A stretch of DNA of 64,000 bases, from NCBI GenBank assembly GCA_023238725.1, contig CM041553.1:8951001-9015000 (forward strand), read 5' to 3'. Below, one piece after another: positions 36,501-49,190 of the stretch; positions within the stretch are counted from its first letter, which is position 1; each line of letters begins with the position of its first letter. The DNA comes from Scortum barcoo (lineage: Eukaryota; Chordata; Actinopteri; Centrarchiformes; Terapontidae). A model generated the notes under the pieces. The model searched no databases. It was given only the letters and a program-made list of their open reading frames with translations, and had not been told where the DNA came from. A program made the translations under genes and the position numbers.

Positions 36501-38921
36501 AGCTGTGTAAAAGATTTTTATCAATGATCCACTGTTCTCTGAGGTCTCTGAGGTATAAATATGGATAAAATCTGTTATCACAGTGTGTCAGATTTTATAC
36601 AGCAGCAGTGATACAATCGAGACACACCAATCCAATACACTGGAAAGGTATTTCGCCCCAATAGTAAGCTTAACAAGACGTGACCGATCGTAATAAAAAC
36701 AGTTTCTTGATTACTATCCTTAAATTTCAGTGATTCCACTTTTATTCAGTTGTACTGCCTGACTTTTGTGCAATCCCTCTGCATTATAATGTCTTTATTT
36801 ATTAATATTCAGTAGCCGTTATTGTTCTGTCACTCACATTTTCATTGTTTTCTTCATTGAGTTCATGTTAAATAACGCTTACACTTCCGCAGTAAGGGCA
36901 GTTTGTACTAAGAGGTGTTTAAAATCTGAATCTGTGTTCAATATTTCAAAAGTTCAACAAAGAAATCACTGAAAAAAACAACACCGCCGAGAGGAGGAGG
37001 AGGAGGAGGAAGAGCGGCATTCATCTGCTGTCTGTGTTATCATAACAGATCTCAGTGTGTGTCAATGAGGGCCAGAGACACAGACAAAGCAAAACCCAGA
37101 GAGAGAGAGTAGAAGGTGGGGCGAGGGGGGGGCATGTTAATATGAGAGAAATGGATTTACTCCCGGCCTTGTCACGCAGAGAGTGACAGCCGGCGTGCTG
37201 CAGGTGTTAGTTTCCCATCTGTCTGTGGCGTTTTAGCACCACAGTGCTGTCCCGGCACCTACGTGTGACCGACCCACAGATCCATCTTCGCTTCCTCTCC
37301 CTTCACCCGTCTACCTTCCCCTGTCCGGCTGCTGCTGCGAGGGTCTGAATGAGCGGAGGCAGTGAATTAAAAAAGGGTTTATTGAGGGGAAATGTTTGGG
37401 ATTGTTTGAATGCCAGCGACAGCACCGTGCCTAAAGGATCAGAGAGAGCTGAGAAAGAGGCAGGGGAAGGAATAGGGATGATTTAAAGCTTGATCCATCC
37501 TGCAAGTCTCTGCAGAACACACACACACACACACACAGTACACAGTCAGGTCAGGCGGCATGCATGTGTGCCCCCGTTGCTGCTTGCCAAGTACTCCATC
37601 TTCACCTGTCAGGCTTACAACTGCAGGTATTGACAGGTGGCCGGGTAGTGGCTCAGTTCATGTCATTCACGCTGCATTTCAGAACTTTTTATATCTGTTC
37701 CCCCACTGAGAGAAGAGATACGCTGTAGATCAAAACAACCACGCAAGAAAGTGAGCTCTGGCCGCCATATGGGCCCAGGTTAGACTCACGCCCAGCGACT
37801 GAAACTCAAAAGCTCAAATACAGGCCTCAACATCCAGCCTGGTTTGTTTAAAGAGACACACGGACACTTGAACCCTTCATTCAAGCTCCCGCTTGGAAAA
37901 TCTGGATTCAACATTAACACTCACGCGAGGCAGAGCACCCTCTTGAACAGTCAGGAGTCAACAATGTTTAATCCCAACTCAAACTCACACAGTCCCCATT
38001 TAACACAACTCTGCCTGAGGCTATTGCCTGGATTTGCCTTAATTGGGCCACGGGGGTTCCAGGAAATATAATCTAACCTGTCAGGTCTGAATGCTGATGA
38101 AAAGATTAAGTTAATCTTCAAAAATAGATCTGCTGGCGCGGGGTCAAAACGAAGAGAGGAAGTGTGCAGAGCTGCAGACAGGACTGGAATAATCTGGAAG
38201 CCCGGAGGCTGGGTGACAGATCAACAAGCTGGAAGAGGTACAGGAGGGAAAACCCAGCAGAGGCTTCACAGTTTACTGTACGTGGATGGTGCGAGATTTT
38301 GAAAAATATTTACTAAAAAACAATACTGGTGTTGTCTCCAGTCGAGTCGAGTATGTGGAAGGGAAAAGGGTGGGGAGACAAAGCGGGTGGGAGGAGGGGT
38401 AGCGAGGGGAAAAAAGAAAAAAAACAGAGGGGCGCTGAGGGGCTCCCGGGGGGGCTGCTCCGGCTCTCAGCCTGCCTCACCGTGAGCTCGAGCGTGCAGA
38501 GATAAGGCGCTCGTGCGTTCACCCACAGGGGACTAAACTCACCAGCGCACGCGCAGGACGCACGCGCAGCCCTCCTCCCGTTATTATTGACGTGTCTCCG
38601 GTGCTCCCATGACTCACACTTACTGCCCTTAAATACTCCTGACACACTTGTAAAACTTTTTTTGTCGCTGTCACAACGCCCCCCCCCCGCGGACACTCAC
38701 CACAGAGCGATGCGGTCCTTCGGGTAGTCCAGCCGCTCGATGGCTCCGAGGAACAGCGGCAGAGAGTGCGCCGAGTTGCGGCAGACCAGCGCGATGACGA
38801 CCCGGGGAGCGAGGAGCGGGGACTCGGGGCTCCAGCGCTCCTCGGGGAAGTATCCCCGGCTCGGGCCCGGCAGGAGGAGGACGAACAGCAGGGCGGGCAG
38901 CAGCGAGGTGACCCGGGGCAT
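27540..38921 (-). CDS. colgalt1: Procollagen galactosyltransferase 1 (complete)
   Basis: Twelve coding exons in transcript order: 38701-38921 (ATG 38921), 36292-36402, 36073-36190, 33848-33982, 32017-32221, 31782-31901, 30819-30895, 30612-30718, 30057-30189, 29412-29539, 27930-28136, 27540-27810. All phases join to give 610 residues; human has 622. Known role: adds galactose to hydroxylysine of collagens in the ER lumen. Seen: signal peptide (MPRVTSLLPALLFVLLLP), ALVCRNSAH at the start of the first glycosyltransferase domain, a DxD motif (D153-C-D155), FWCGMTSQGYYKRTPAY, PMVHSTFLVDL, then the GT25 domain from VFMINL (about 330) with E422-D-D424 and PVDEFLP, and a C-terminal RDEL retention signal (607-610). 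The 1.3-kb intron 28137-29411 holds nothing recognisable. The frame is open 119 codons above the chosen ATG, but the signal peptide starts at 38921. Confidence 0.95.
34395..34840. repeat. Possible degraded LTR or other repeat in a colgalt1 intron
   Basis: The composition and motifs (GTTTAACACGGCCAAAG, TTTATTCACAG, then a long C/T-rich stretch) differ from flanking AT-rich intron and resemble an inserted, decayed repeat in reverse orientation. No termini, target duplication or coding remnant was found. This is only a suspicion. Confidence 0.2.
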
Positions 38922-39150
38922 GGCAGGGGGAGAGGGACCGGCTGGTGACGCGGCGGGCAGACGGAGAGGCGCACGGAGGATGTGGAGGCTGAGGGGGGTC
39001 GCTGTTGTGTTGTGCCGACTGCGGATACATGGCGGAGGAGCTGGCTGAATTAAAGGGCGCGTCCGGGCCGGTGTGAGAGGGGGACTCGGTGTTTTCTCGA
39101 GAGACAGCCGCCTCTGTGCGCCTGGTGTGGAGGGTGACAGCGAATCATAT
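38500..39150 (-). promoter_or_regulatory. colgalt1: CpG-rich colgalt1 first exon and promoter
   Basis: The first coding exon and the bases to its right are rich in G+C and CpG, unlike neighbouring sequence, as expected of a CpG-island promoter of a widely expressed gene. The transcription start should lie to the right of 38921. No TATA box was identified with confidence. Confidence 0.65.
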
Positions 39151-39299
39151 AACAGCATATCTGCCAGGTCTGGGCTTAGTGTGGATGCTGTTTTCAAGAA
39201 ATAAATCTTTGTAGGCCAGGCAGACAAGCAGGCGTCCTTCTGGAAAGTGCTTCCCTCCCCTTTAAGAGGAGATGACACATGGGCGTGTCCACGTGTTTA

Positions 39300-40376
39300 G
39301 TACGCTGCAGGCCTCCCTCTGTAAGGCGCTGGACCACAACATATTGGGCTTGTTAAACTCTTCCATGAAGCTATCCGTGGCCCCTTATGATAAGAAATGT
39401 GAGCAGTTCCACCAGTTAATTATTATTTTTATCCAAAGATTGCTTATGTAGGTTTTTAGAGGTCAAGTATGCAGTATTTCATAAGGGAAAAAAGCAGTAA
39501 TCGACATTAAAAAGTAAACAAACTTCTTAGTGATTTTTTTTTTAATTCTATTTAATCATCTTGTCTTTTCCTGGTTGCCCTCAGTTTGAGAATTACTGCT
39601 TTGCAGCATCATCAAGGTTAAATTATGGCAATTCACTGATTTAAAATATGTACACAGTATATCCACAACATGAAACCAACCTGTACAATCTGTTGAGATC
39701 CAACACAATAGCTCTGCCACAAATCCAGATTTTACAAAGCGCTTCATTTGTCAGTTTCTGTCGAAACTGTCAGAAAGGTAACTTGATGACAGGTCAACTT
39801 ATTGTTATTGTGGGACCCTGTTTATTTTTGAGGTCATAGTGGGTGGTAATATTGTACTTCACTGCATTATAGTGAAAGGTGTTTCTATAATTTGCCCCTC
39901 TCCTGTGTGTTGTAATTGTATCACGGTAGATTGTACAAGTGTACTTAGTGTTGTGTTGGCTTTTCAAGCTTAATTTGTTTACAGCCAACATTATCTGTTC
40001 TTGAGTCATAAATATGTATGAAAGGACAAAACTCCATTATAAAAACGTCTTTGTTACAACTTAGCTACTGTACTGTGATTTACTGTGCATCTTTCATATA
40101 AAACCATAAAATGGCTATACAATAGCAGAAGTAGACTGAGATTATTAGCTTTATGTTTTAGTGTGTTCTCTTTTTTTCCTTGAAATTCATTTATATTCTC
40201 ATTTTTAATAAATAGTACATTTTAACATTTAAATGTCTGTCAGTTTGTCTAAACCAATTTCTCTATTTTGTTCTCTTGCTTTGTTTCAGTCTCATCCTTT
40301 TTGTGAAAAATACAAAAAACACAGAGGACATGATGCTAGAGGTTTTGACCTGCACTCTGTTTGCTCTGCAGTGCCT
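39300..40376. other. Intergenic between colgalt1 and the Niban gene
   Basis: AT-rich with no exon recognised. A minus-strand AATAAA (TTTATT at 39831-39836), 541 bases past the Niban stop codon, is a candidate poly(A) signal for that gene. Confidence 0.55.
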
Positions 40377-43300
40377 TCATGGCTGTGAGAGATGGATGTA
40401 TTCTCCTGCATCAAGCAGTGAGGGCCTGTGGTTTTCTGACTTTTCAGAGTTGGCCAAAGTATCATCCCGGTCGGACACGTTGCTTGGTGTGAGTGTTTCG
40501 GATCCTGAGGTAGAGCCTTCAGGGGTTTGGCAGAAGTTCTGCTGGCAACCGTGGTCACGGGGGGGCAGCAGCTCGTGGCACACCGGCTCAGAGGAGCTGG
40601 GGCTGGAGTTGCAGGAGTTTCTGGGACTGACAGGGAGAGGCATGAACTGCTGTGGCAGGGAGTACCTCATCACTGCAGGAACAAAAACATACACAGCTGG
40701 TAGTTATATAACCTGAACCCTGCTTTATTTGACAATGTAGAAAACATTGTACAATTTTTAAGAAAAGGCCCATGGTTACAGTACTAATGAGTTACTTCCC
40801 ACTAAAACAGCCCCCATCACAGCCTGTACCTGACTGGATGTAAGAGGTCAGGTTGTCTCTCAGGATGGAGTGGAAGATGGTGTCAGGGTGGATGAAGAGG
40901 GCTTGTCCTACGTTCACCATGTCACAATAACGAGTTAGATCCTTGAAACCAAGAGGAGTTACCGTGAAAACCAAAACCAAAACAAAGGAAATAAGCACAT
41001 AAAGCTATAAAGTCACGTACATGCTCACCCACACCGCGTGTAAATGCAGGCAGTGTTATGTGCAGAATCATCTCCGCAATCAATCGAGAGCGAAGAGCCA
41101 ACAGTTCTGTCTCTAGGTGCTGTTTGTTTGCATTACATGTGTGAGAGATAGAGATGAGGACGGACAGAGAAATTCGTATTTGGCTTGCAGTTCAAGAGAA
41201 GTGTGCGTGTGTGTATATGTGTGTGTTCAGCTCCGTTACACACCTTGACGACTCTCTCTTTGACTCTGCACAGCACCGCCGTGAGCTGGGAGGAGTCAAA
41301 AGAGAAACAAGGATATCGAGAGACCAACCTTGAGAACATCACCGCACACGTATCCACCACCTGGGAGGAAAAGAGGGGTGGACGGGTGTGAGAGACAGCA
41401 CGGTTCATTTTTAGACATGTTATTTTTTACCTTAATTTACAAATTTATACACCAACAGGTTTGTGAAATTACTTTGTAGAGAGCGTTCTGAGCTTTGAGT
41501 ACCAAAGGCCTCCAGGTTCCACTGTGGACTCCCCACGTCTCCTGGAGCCACGCATGCCCCTCTGAGCTCAAGTCCAGCTTGTCTAGGCACTGCCACATCC
41601 TGGCATCATGTGGTCCAAGGCCGCTCAGAGGTGTCAGCACCTAAGATAAAAACATCCTGTGTACACTGCCATCAGAAAGCGTGAAACAGGACTTGAATTT
41701 TTCATATTAGTGTGTAGCTCTATGCACCAGCCTGGGTGCTGAACAGATTATATATTCCACACTGGTTCAATTGTTGATAAGGTATCCAGCTGTATTTTCA
41801 TTCATAACTCTAAATAAGAATTGTTAAAGCTTAAAGGAAACATGACATGAGCTTCAATTAAAATATTTCATGCCTCAGGCCCCATAGTATTTCACATAAT
41901 TATACAATTGCATAGCTGCCAATCAAATAATGAGGTGGCCTAAAGAAATTATTTAAATATAAAATATAAAAGTAGTGTCACCCTGGGGGAAATTTTGATC
42001 ACAGTTCCTCCTTCCGATGCTACTTTGTGCAAGAGAAAAGTATTGCTACCAGCTTTAAGTCCTGTTCCTGACCATCTGATGACATTTTATGGCCTCAGTG
42101 TCTTAGTGTGAGCATGAGTTGTCAGCAGTTTAAGCAAAGAGTGACTTTTCCTTTTACCATTCTCATTGTTATTATTTTTTCTTGATGGATTTAAGAGGCT
42201 TGAAGATCCTCTTAAATCCATAACTACGCCATGTAACTTTTTTTCCTATTCTTTAAATCTTTTTGGGACCTGTTGGATTTTAATTTGGGCTCACTGATAG
42301 AGCCTGACATCGTGGAACAATTGGCTGAGAACATTTCATTGCTTAAACGTGGAAGAGCAACATCTAACATAGCATCCTAAAAAATATAAAGAAAAGGAAA
42401 CATATTTTACTTTCAATGATATAACGGCCCAATGCACCTCTTTTTCGCTATCTTTCACTGATGTGTTTTTTGACGCCAGGTCTATGATGCCATCACATGT
42501 CTCTAGGAAGTATTGCCAGGTGAAGGCAAATGCATCACAGGTGGGCGCGGCCACTTCCTGCAGTGTGCGGTCGAGCCGTGGAATGATCACGTGTTGGAGA
42601 GACTTTAACATGGGCTCACACATGTCCTCTGAGGTGAGAAGAGACAGATGGAGGTTAAGAAGAGCCTCATTTTACGTCCTCTGACTGCACAGACACAGAC
42701 TCACAAACCTGTGATGGTGTGAGCAATGTGGTCCTGCAGCAGACTGGCCTGCTGCAGTTCTGCAGAGATCGCTTGCTCCACAGCAGAGCAGTGAAGTGAC
42801 AACTCTTCCTTCAGAGCAGCCATGGCAGCTTTTACCTCATGTTTTGCTGTCCTGTAGGCCTCAGACAGCAACTGACAGGCATGCATAAATTCACATGTAT
42901 TAGTGATTAAGAGAAACACAGGTAAGGTGAATTTTCAAGTTCATTGTTTTCTACCTTTCTACCTTATATATGTGCATACTTTAGCCTAAATATAATGCGT
43001 ATATAATATTTGTCCTTTTAACATACTCTGATCCAGGCTCTCCTCTTCCTGCTGTGACGTACAATAATCTTGGGAAATACTTTCTCCTTGAGGTAGGTCA
43101 TCACTTCTTCCATCACCATGCACACTAACACCTACAGGGGAAGAGATACAGAAGAAGAAAAAGAAGGAGAACGACTGGAGATGTGCAAGAGGCAACAAGG
43201 CTCAGATTAGAGGAAAAGGGAGCGGAAGGATTTTTGACAGGCAAAGATGTTAAGAGGATGACCTCTTGCCTGATGGATTGCTCACCTCTTCCACATCGCC

Positions 43301-45152
43301 CATTGGATTTACCTCTGTCTGACAGTTTCCTCGGAGCTTCTTCAGTGTAGAGAAAGCATCTAAGAAGGCGATGGATTCTGGTGAGTCTTCATGCCAGAGC
43401 ACTAACAGACAAGAGATAATCAAGGGAATGGATTGGAAAAGAATTACTTTCAAGGATGAAGCATTAGAGCGTGTTGAAACTTTGTCTGGCTCATGATTGG
43501 GAGCAGCGATAAGACAGCTATACCAGAGCTCTGATGTTGCATCGCAGCTCGCAATATGTTGGCCCAACATGCCTGTTCCTGATATGATCCAGTGGCCAGA
43601 CAAACTGGGGCACTATAAGGGTGCTGTATGAAGACAGGAAATGCTGTGGGGCAATCCCAGCATGCCAGTTTACCCCCTGGTCTACCTGCATGCACAGAAG
43701 AATAAATGCACACATGTTAAAGTGTGTTTGCTTGAATAGACTAAACCAATAGCAACAATGTGTGCATTCAGGCTGTCTATAGAAAAATAAATATCAGCCG
43801 CAGTCTAAGAGCATACCTCTGATGTGTCGGCACATGTCATCCACTAACTCGCAATGCTCTACTATAGAGGTGCAGACATGACAGCCGGAAAGCACCAACT
43901 CGGTCTTACACCCCCAACCACCTTCAAAAACCTGGAGCATTCAAAGTCACATCCAACCACATACACACAGGGACACATGAAATGTGCAGGTGCTTGATCA
44001 GGTTTCAGTGGTAGAGACAGATGTAGGTCAGGCATTAGCTGGCTTTCTGTTTGTACCTGTTTGGAATCACGACTCTCGACCACAAAACTGTTGGTGACTT
44101 GTAAGTGGCGATGTGTCCAGACCCCATCCAGGCACAGAGGCAAAGTACCCTCCAGCACAACCCCAGCATGTGCAACAACAACCTGGAGCAAAGAAGTGGT
44201 TTGGTTAAAAATAAAAAGCTACTGTTCCCTTTTGGCACTATCAACAAACATATGAGTGTAATTTTTTAGCTTTGTGCAGAGATAAATATCAAAATATCAA
44301 ATATGTTTGATTTTGCTCACAGCATGCTGAATGGGGGGGCGGGGTTCAGTGGGCTGCGTGTGTTTGCTCCTCATGCGGGTCAGTAGATTTGAGCTGAGGT
44401 GACGTCGATAGAGAGGAGTCAGCATCTCCATGATGTCAGCGATGTGCTCTGTTCATTCGCAGGCGGAAAGTTTTCAGCAGTTTATTACCATCAAGCAACA
44501 CTAAAGGAAAAACCTGATCTGCTTCCAGAGAGGGCACAACGGCCGGTGAGCATGAATCTGACTCATATGCTTTATATGCCTCACTATATCTCCACCACAG
44601 TCACACACAATGTGAAAATATCTTGGGTTTTCCTTTAATTTCTCACATTTATGTGGGTTGTCTTGGTCACAGTTCAAAGTTTGTGCAGAAATGCAGCAGA
44701 TATTGTTTTCATTTGCCGACCAAATCTGTGTGTGTCTGCATGCACTTGGGTGTTATGGGGTAAATATCGACATTCTCTGCTACTGAGCATGAAAGACAAA
44801 GGACAGGAAGAGTGAGGTTGAAGCTGTATAGGCCACACAGAGAGGAAAGTATGAAGACACAATTATTATATGTTCGTATACACTTATTACACAAGTGATA
44901 CATAAATATAATGTGAAATTTCTAAAACTCTGACAGATGTTTTCAGAACCAAGAAAATTGGCATCTGAACGACTTTCAGTAACTCGGGGGCTTACCTAAG
45001 GTGAGATGAGTATTCATGAAAAATAAGCATGTGATGGTTTGTCCAATAAACAACTCCCTGCCTCACATAACGGATGCTGAGACATATTTTGGCTTACCTG
45101 AGATGTACCTGCGTTCTTTGGAGTTCAGGTGACAGGTGAGCTTCCCTCCCAT
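40377..45152 (-). CDS. niban3: Niban apoptosis regulator, probably Niban3/FAM129C (complete)
   Basis: Thirteen coding exons in transcript order: 45098-45152 (ATG 45152), 44321-44448, 44057-44182, 43817-43931, 43524-43685, 43286-43401, 43027-43131, 42709-42871, 42438-42628, 41473-41640, 41244-41360, 40830-40941, 40377-40672. All phases join to give 617 residues. The start MGGKLTCHLNSKERRYISEH is a close match to the Niban N-terminus and carries a Gly2 with Thr at position 6, as in N-myristoylation sites. A PH-like region follows (about 60-230; GTLPLCLDGVW, ATGSYQEQACWANILRAAM). The conserved helical core ends in KERVVKDLTRYCDMVNV near 480. The last 100 residues are Ser/Pro-rich and probably disordered. 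Family members act at the plasma membrane in stress and B-cell signalling; the function of Niban3 is poorly known. The paralogue is chosen because COLGALT1 is the neighbour, as in human 19p13.11. Confidence 0.85.
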
Positions 45153-45384
45153 TCTCTGGTGTTTCTCTTACATCAGTCTTTCTCCTCTCATTTAATTTTC
45201 ACTCTGCTCTTATTCTAACTGGCCATCCTTAGCGGTGACAACCCCTTTAATAGCTGTGTCACCGCCTCTTCCTTTGCACACACGTCACGTCACCGTGGTA
45301 GACTGAATATTGAGTACTGACTGACTATTTATGTTGACAGTCAATAGTGGAGACAAGCATGGCAAAACAACAAGAAACCCAAGG

Positions 45385-45546
45385 GTGCACAGGTGGCTCA
45401 GTGATAGAGTGTAAAGTGCGTCCATGTATGAGGGCCAGTAGGCCGCAGCGGACCCCTGAATGAGTTAGATTCCCGGCCAGGGGGCCCTTTGCTGCATGTC
45501 TTTCCCTCTCTCTCTCCCACCTTTCCTGTCCATAATAGAAAAAAGA
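45385..45546 (+). mobile_element. tRNA-derived SINE
   Basis: GGTGGCTCAGTGATAGAGTG fits an RNA polymerase III A box of tRNA origin, and TGAGTTAGATTCCCG a degenerate B box. The tail CCCTTTGCTGCATGTC, then CCCTCTCTCTCTCCC and CTGTCCATAATAGAAAAAA, is the familiar end of a SINE family common in percomorph fishes. Clear target duplications were not identified. Confidence 0.75.
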
Positions 45547-46188
45547 GAAAGAGATACCCTACTGATGCCCTCCTCTTCTAGTTTATTTGCAGTAACAGTG
45601 GAGTCAGAACGAGGAACAATATTGGTGGACTTTCTTAGGATTTCATCTATATGATGATTATAGTCACATGACAAACAATATGTGAGTTGTCGCCAACTTA
45701 ACAAAAATGGCAAAGTGGTAAAAAAAAGGGAACAGGGGAATTCTAGCTCTTACTTTCTTTCTTTGATCCTTACATCAAATTGGACACAAAATTCATTTCT
45801 GTGCACCATGTGAGTGATCTTAAGTGACACAACAAGGATCAACTGTTGTAACTGTACAAACTGATGACAAAGCCGTGCAGTTGTTTGCTACAACTAGTGA
45901 ACCACTTTTAGGAGCAACACCAAGAAGCATTTTAACATCACCAAATACCACTACTGCCATCGCCTTTCTTAGTCTGTAAAAAGTCTTTATGTCAGAGGCT
46001 TATGTCCTGGCTGATTATGAAGGTTTGCACGCGCAGGCAATCGTGCATGTGTAGTAGCACTTATATAAACAGTGTTGACATGGGTAAGTCTGCACATAAT
46101 GCCACTTAAACCTGCAGACAGTAAAAAAAAGCTCTGACACTATGTTCAACAGGTATCAGTATCAGTGGAGCTCTGCCTGTCTGGTTAA

Positions 46189-46974
46189 CCCTTTCATGGT
46201 TAACCCAAGTGAAATAAAAGATATTTTCTAGTTACACATCTCTCTTCATGGACAAGAGCAGTGTGTAAAATTCCAGACATGAAACCTATTTTTCATATTT
46301 TTCTTTCCTACATAAACATGAAACACTTTTTAAGTTAAATAAAGAATATTTTTTAGTAATTTTTCTAAAATAGTGTCTTGAAAAAAATGTCACAGTTATC
46401 ACACTTCAAGCTTTATTGTTGTGTTTTTCCGATGTCTAAAAGTAAACTAATCAGAAGACAATTCATTGTTAAAACCTTTAAGATTTTTTTAGCAGGTGGA
46501 CTAGCCCATTCTTGTGGTTGATTTTGTTCTTGTAAGTCAGTCTTCCATAACTTTAAATAAATAATCACTGCAAGACCTGTGGGAGCCAAACAGGCAGAGG
46601 GACATAACTCTCCTCCTCATTTAATGCAAAGTAGTTTATTCTTCATATTGCAGAGAGTACAAATACAAATCTGGGATACAGGATCTGGATTCAGAAGGCA
46701 GTAAAAACAATTTAGCCATCATCATGATTTCAACCTCCCAGTCCCATAGACTGAGGAGAAGTGAAACTCAAGTTCATGGATCTTTTTCCTGTGTCTCAGT
46801 GTTTCACATTTTCTTTATTATAATTATAATTATTATAATTAGAATAAAATATATCTAGGTTATAAATGAATTATGTATGTAACACAGTTTGCTTTAATAA
46901 TACTTCTACCAAGTGATGCCTAGATATTAGTTCAAAGTGCGCTGTACTAAATGGTTGAGAAGGCCATTAAAGGG
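46189..46974. mobile_element. piggyBac-type MITE flanked by TTAA
   Basis: Left end CCCTTTCATGG (46189-46199), right end CCATTAAAGGG (46964-46974). These are inverted copies with one mismatch. Both ends abut TTAA (46185-46188 and 46975-46978), the duplication made by piggyBac transposases. The 786-bp interior has no coding frame, so it is non-autonomous. Confidence 0.75.
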
Positions 46975-47318
46975 TTAATGGTGCATGGACAGACCCTTTC
47001 TATGTCTGGCTGCCTTTAGATGTGAAATGTATGCAGAAATAATTGCAGATATTACTAATGACATGGCTTCCTAGTAATATTATTTCTCTGCTAATCTGTT
47101 ACACATTCCATCAATTAAACTTATAATCAACAGATGATATGACATTCATTTCACTTAAGAACATGCAATTCAGTGAAATAGGATTCACCTGTCAAAGTTG
47201 ATCTTACATGTCATCTGGATCTGAGCAGCTCAAATTATTAAAGGCCAAGGAAACTGGATCCATTTATCATAACTCAGGCCTGGCACATGGGACATTTGGT
47301 GCTGCTGTATGTCTCCAA

Positions 47319-47933
47319 CAGTGTTGGGAAAGCCAGTTACTTCATAATGGAAGAAGTTGAAAATTTGCAAAGTTCCCTGAGAGAAATCCAGGTTGGTTAA
47401 CTAAAGCTACTTAGAAAAAGTTGTTTAAGCTACTTTAATAAAATTATCAAATTATAGTGTTCATGTGATGCAAAATTATAACAAAATACAATACAAAAGT
47501 CAAATGCCAGCAAAACCTGCCCATTTGTCCACAGGTCTTACATAAACCCCATTATTGATGGGAAAGCAGGATTAGTCAGTTTGACAGGTAACTTCTGAAA
47601 CAGCGTGCAACAATTTCTCCAAACATTTGTTAATAAATAGAAATGATCAATAATGAGTATTTCACTAACTGACAGATACTTGTCATAAACAAAACTATCC
47701 CACCTGGGCTTTTCACAAGGACAAAAGTCATGTCATATTTAGTTGTAAATTAATCTGGATTTTGTATTATTAGTATTTCATTAGCATATCATTCCTTTTA
47801 TGGCTCAAATTGTTGTGAACTTTCAGTAGTTAACTACACAAAAAATTAAATGGTGAAACACTTTGTGAATAAGAATGTAACCTATAATTAAACTACTGGT
47901 TTAATTGCACATATACACTACTCCCCAACACTA
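47319..47933. mobile_element. hAT-type MITE with 8-bp target duplication
   Basis: The ends are CAGTGTTGGG (left) and CCCAACACTA (right), inverted copies over 9 of 10 bases. The octamer GTCTCCAA occurs immediately outside both ends (47311-47318 and 47934-47941). An 8-bp target duplication with CA/TAG-type ends is the hAT signature. The 615-bp body is AT-rich and non-coding. Confidence 0.85.
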
Positions 47934-49190
47934 GTCTCCAAACTGACCCACTTGTAAGATGGGCTTGAACCTGTTAAAATAAACATACAATAATTTAAAA
48001 CTTGATAAAACCAGGGACTGCACATCACACAAATTTACACTTCACACAAGTAAATTACAAAATGTCACCTGAGGACAATTACACCTTTTTTGGAAAATAT
48101 GACATTAAATGAAATAACTGCTCCACCTCTGTGTAGGGAAATAGGGAGTAGTACAAATAACAAGCAAAGGCATGAATTTGGCCTTGGAATGTGAGCATAT
48201 AACATAAATCACAGAGTTGTGAAAGTCAAAGTGGCACCATAGAGTGATGTATGGCTCTATCTGGTGCGGGCACGTTGGCTAAGCTTCAAGTCGGAGAAGG
48301 GGGTGCGCAAGCAGATCTACTGTGTGTAACTCCAGTGACTCTCATGCCGCACACAGATACAGCATGAACATCCAGACTGATGTATGGCAACTGCGCATAC
48401 AACACTGACACCAACACACATGAAAACCCCGCTCCTCCCCTTTTTCTGCCCCCCCCCCGGTTTCCCACCGGTCATCTGATTCATGCAAACACCTCCTGAC
48501 ACAAACCGAACTAGCCTCAGCTCTGGAGGCTCCCATAACCAGCCGCCCCTCCATGAGCTGCCAAAACTTTCTCCCTGTCTGCCTTCCCGGAGCGGAGGCA
48601 GAAGGCCTCGCCTCACCTCCCTGGTCTCTTGGCTCTCCGGAGCAGTGTGACGAACACAGAGAGAGCCTATCTATGTTCTGTTTGGACGACCTGGAGCCTT
48701 TGTGTAAACAATGTGCAGTTGTGAGCCACGCAGGACACAGAGTTTACCCCCTGACTGAGGCTGTGACTGACTGCAAGGTAGGAGTCAGGTACCAGGCACT
48801 GCAACCCCAAAACATCTGAATTGCATTGAAAACAGAAAATCTAAAACTGATGTAGTTATTTGAGCCCCTGAGAGAATTATATTGAAGCTGGGGGGAAAAG
48901 ATGTTGAAAATATCAGGTGATTCACCCTGGATTAGAGGTAAAATAATATATATATGTAGTTTAGTTAATAATGACTCTATACTAATGGATTGTTGTTTAT
49001 TTTCCACCTTCAAATCACTGCTACTGCTTAAATCTTCAATTGTGTATTGTATTTTCACAGTAGATTTCTGGTGCTTCTACTTCTGAATGCAGGGATTATC
49101 CTTGTACCATTTCGCATTATGTTGCAATTTTACTTAAGTAAGAACACGGTTCCTCTTGTTCTTGGCTTATTTGCCCTTAAACTTCCTTTG

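Larger units (their letters stand above)
45153..48552. other. Mobile-element-rich intergenic region
   Basis: Between the divergent Niban and TRIM-like genes. It holds a SINE (45385-45546), a piggyBac-type MITE (46189-46974) and a hAT-type MITE (47319-47933), each listed separately. The short 45153-45380 segment should contain the Niban promoter. Bases 48240-48552 are more GC-rich and would be the TRIM promoter, but neither has a clear core element. No RING-encoding exon is present in the 300 bases before the TRIM B-box. Confidence 0.7.

Noticed and set aside
38740..39048. 102-codon plus-strand frame
   Set aside because: It is antisense to colgalt1 exon 1 in CpG-rich DNA, where stops are rare.
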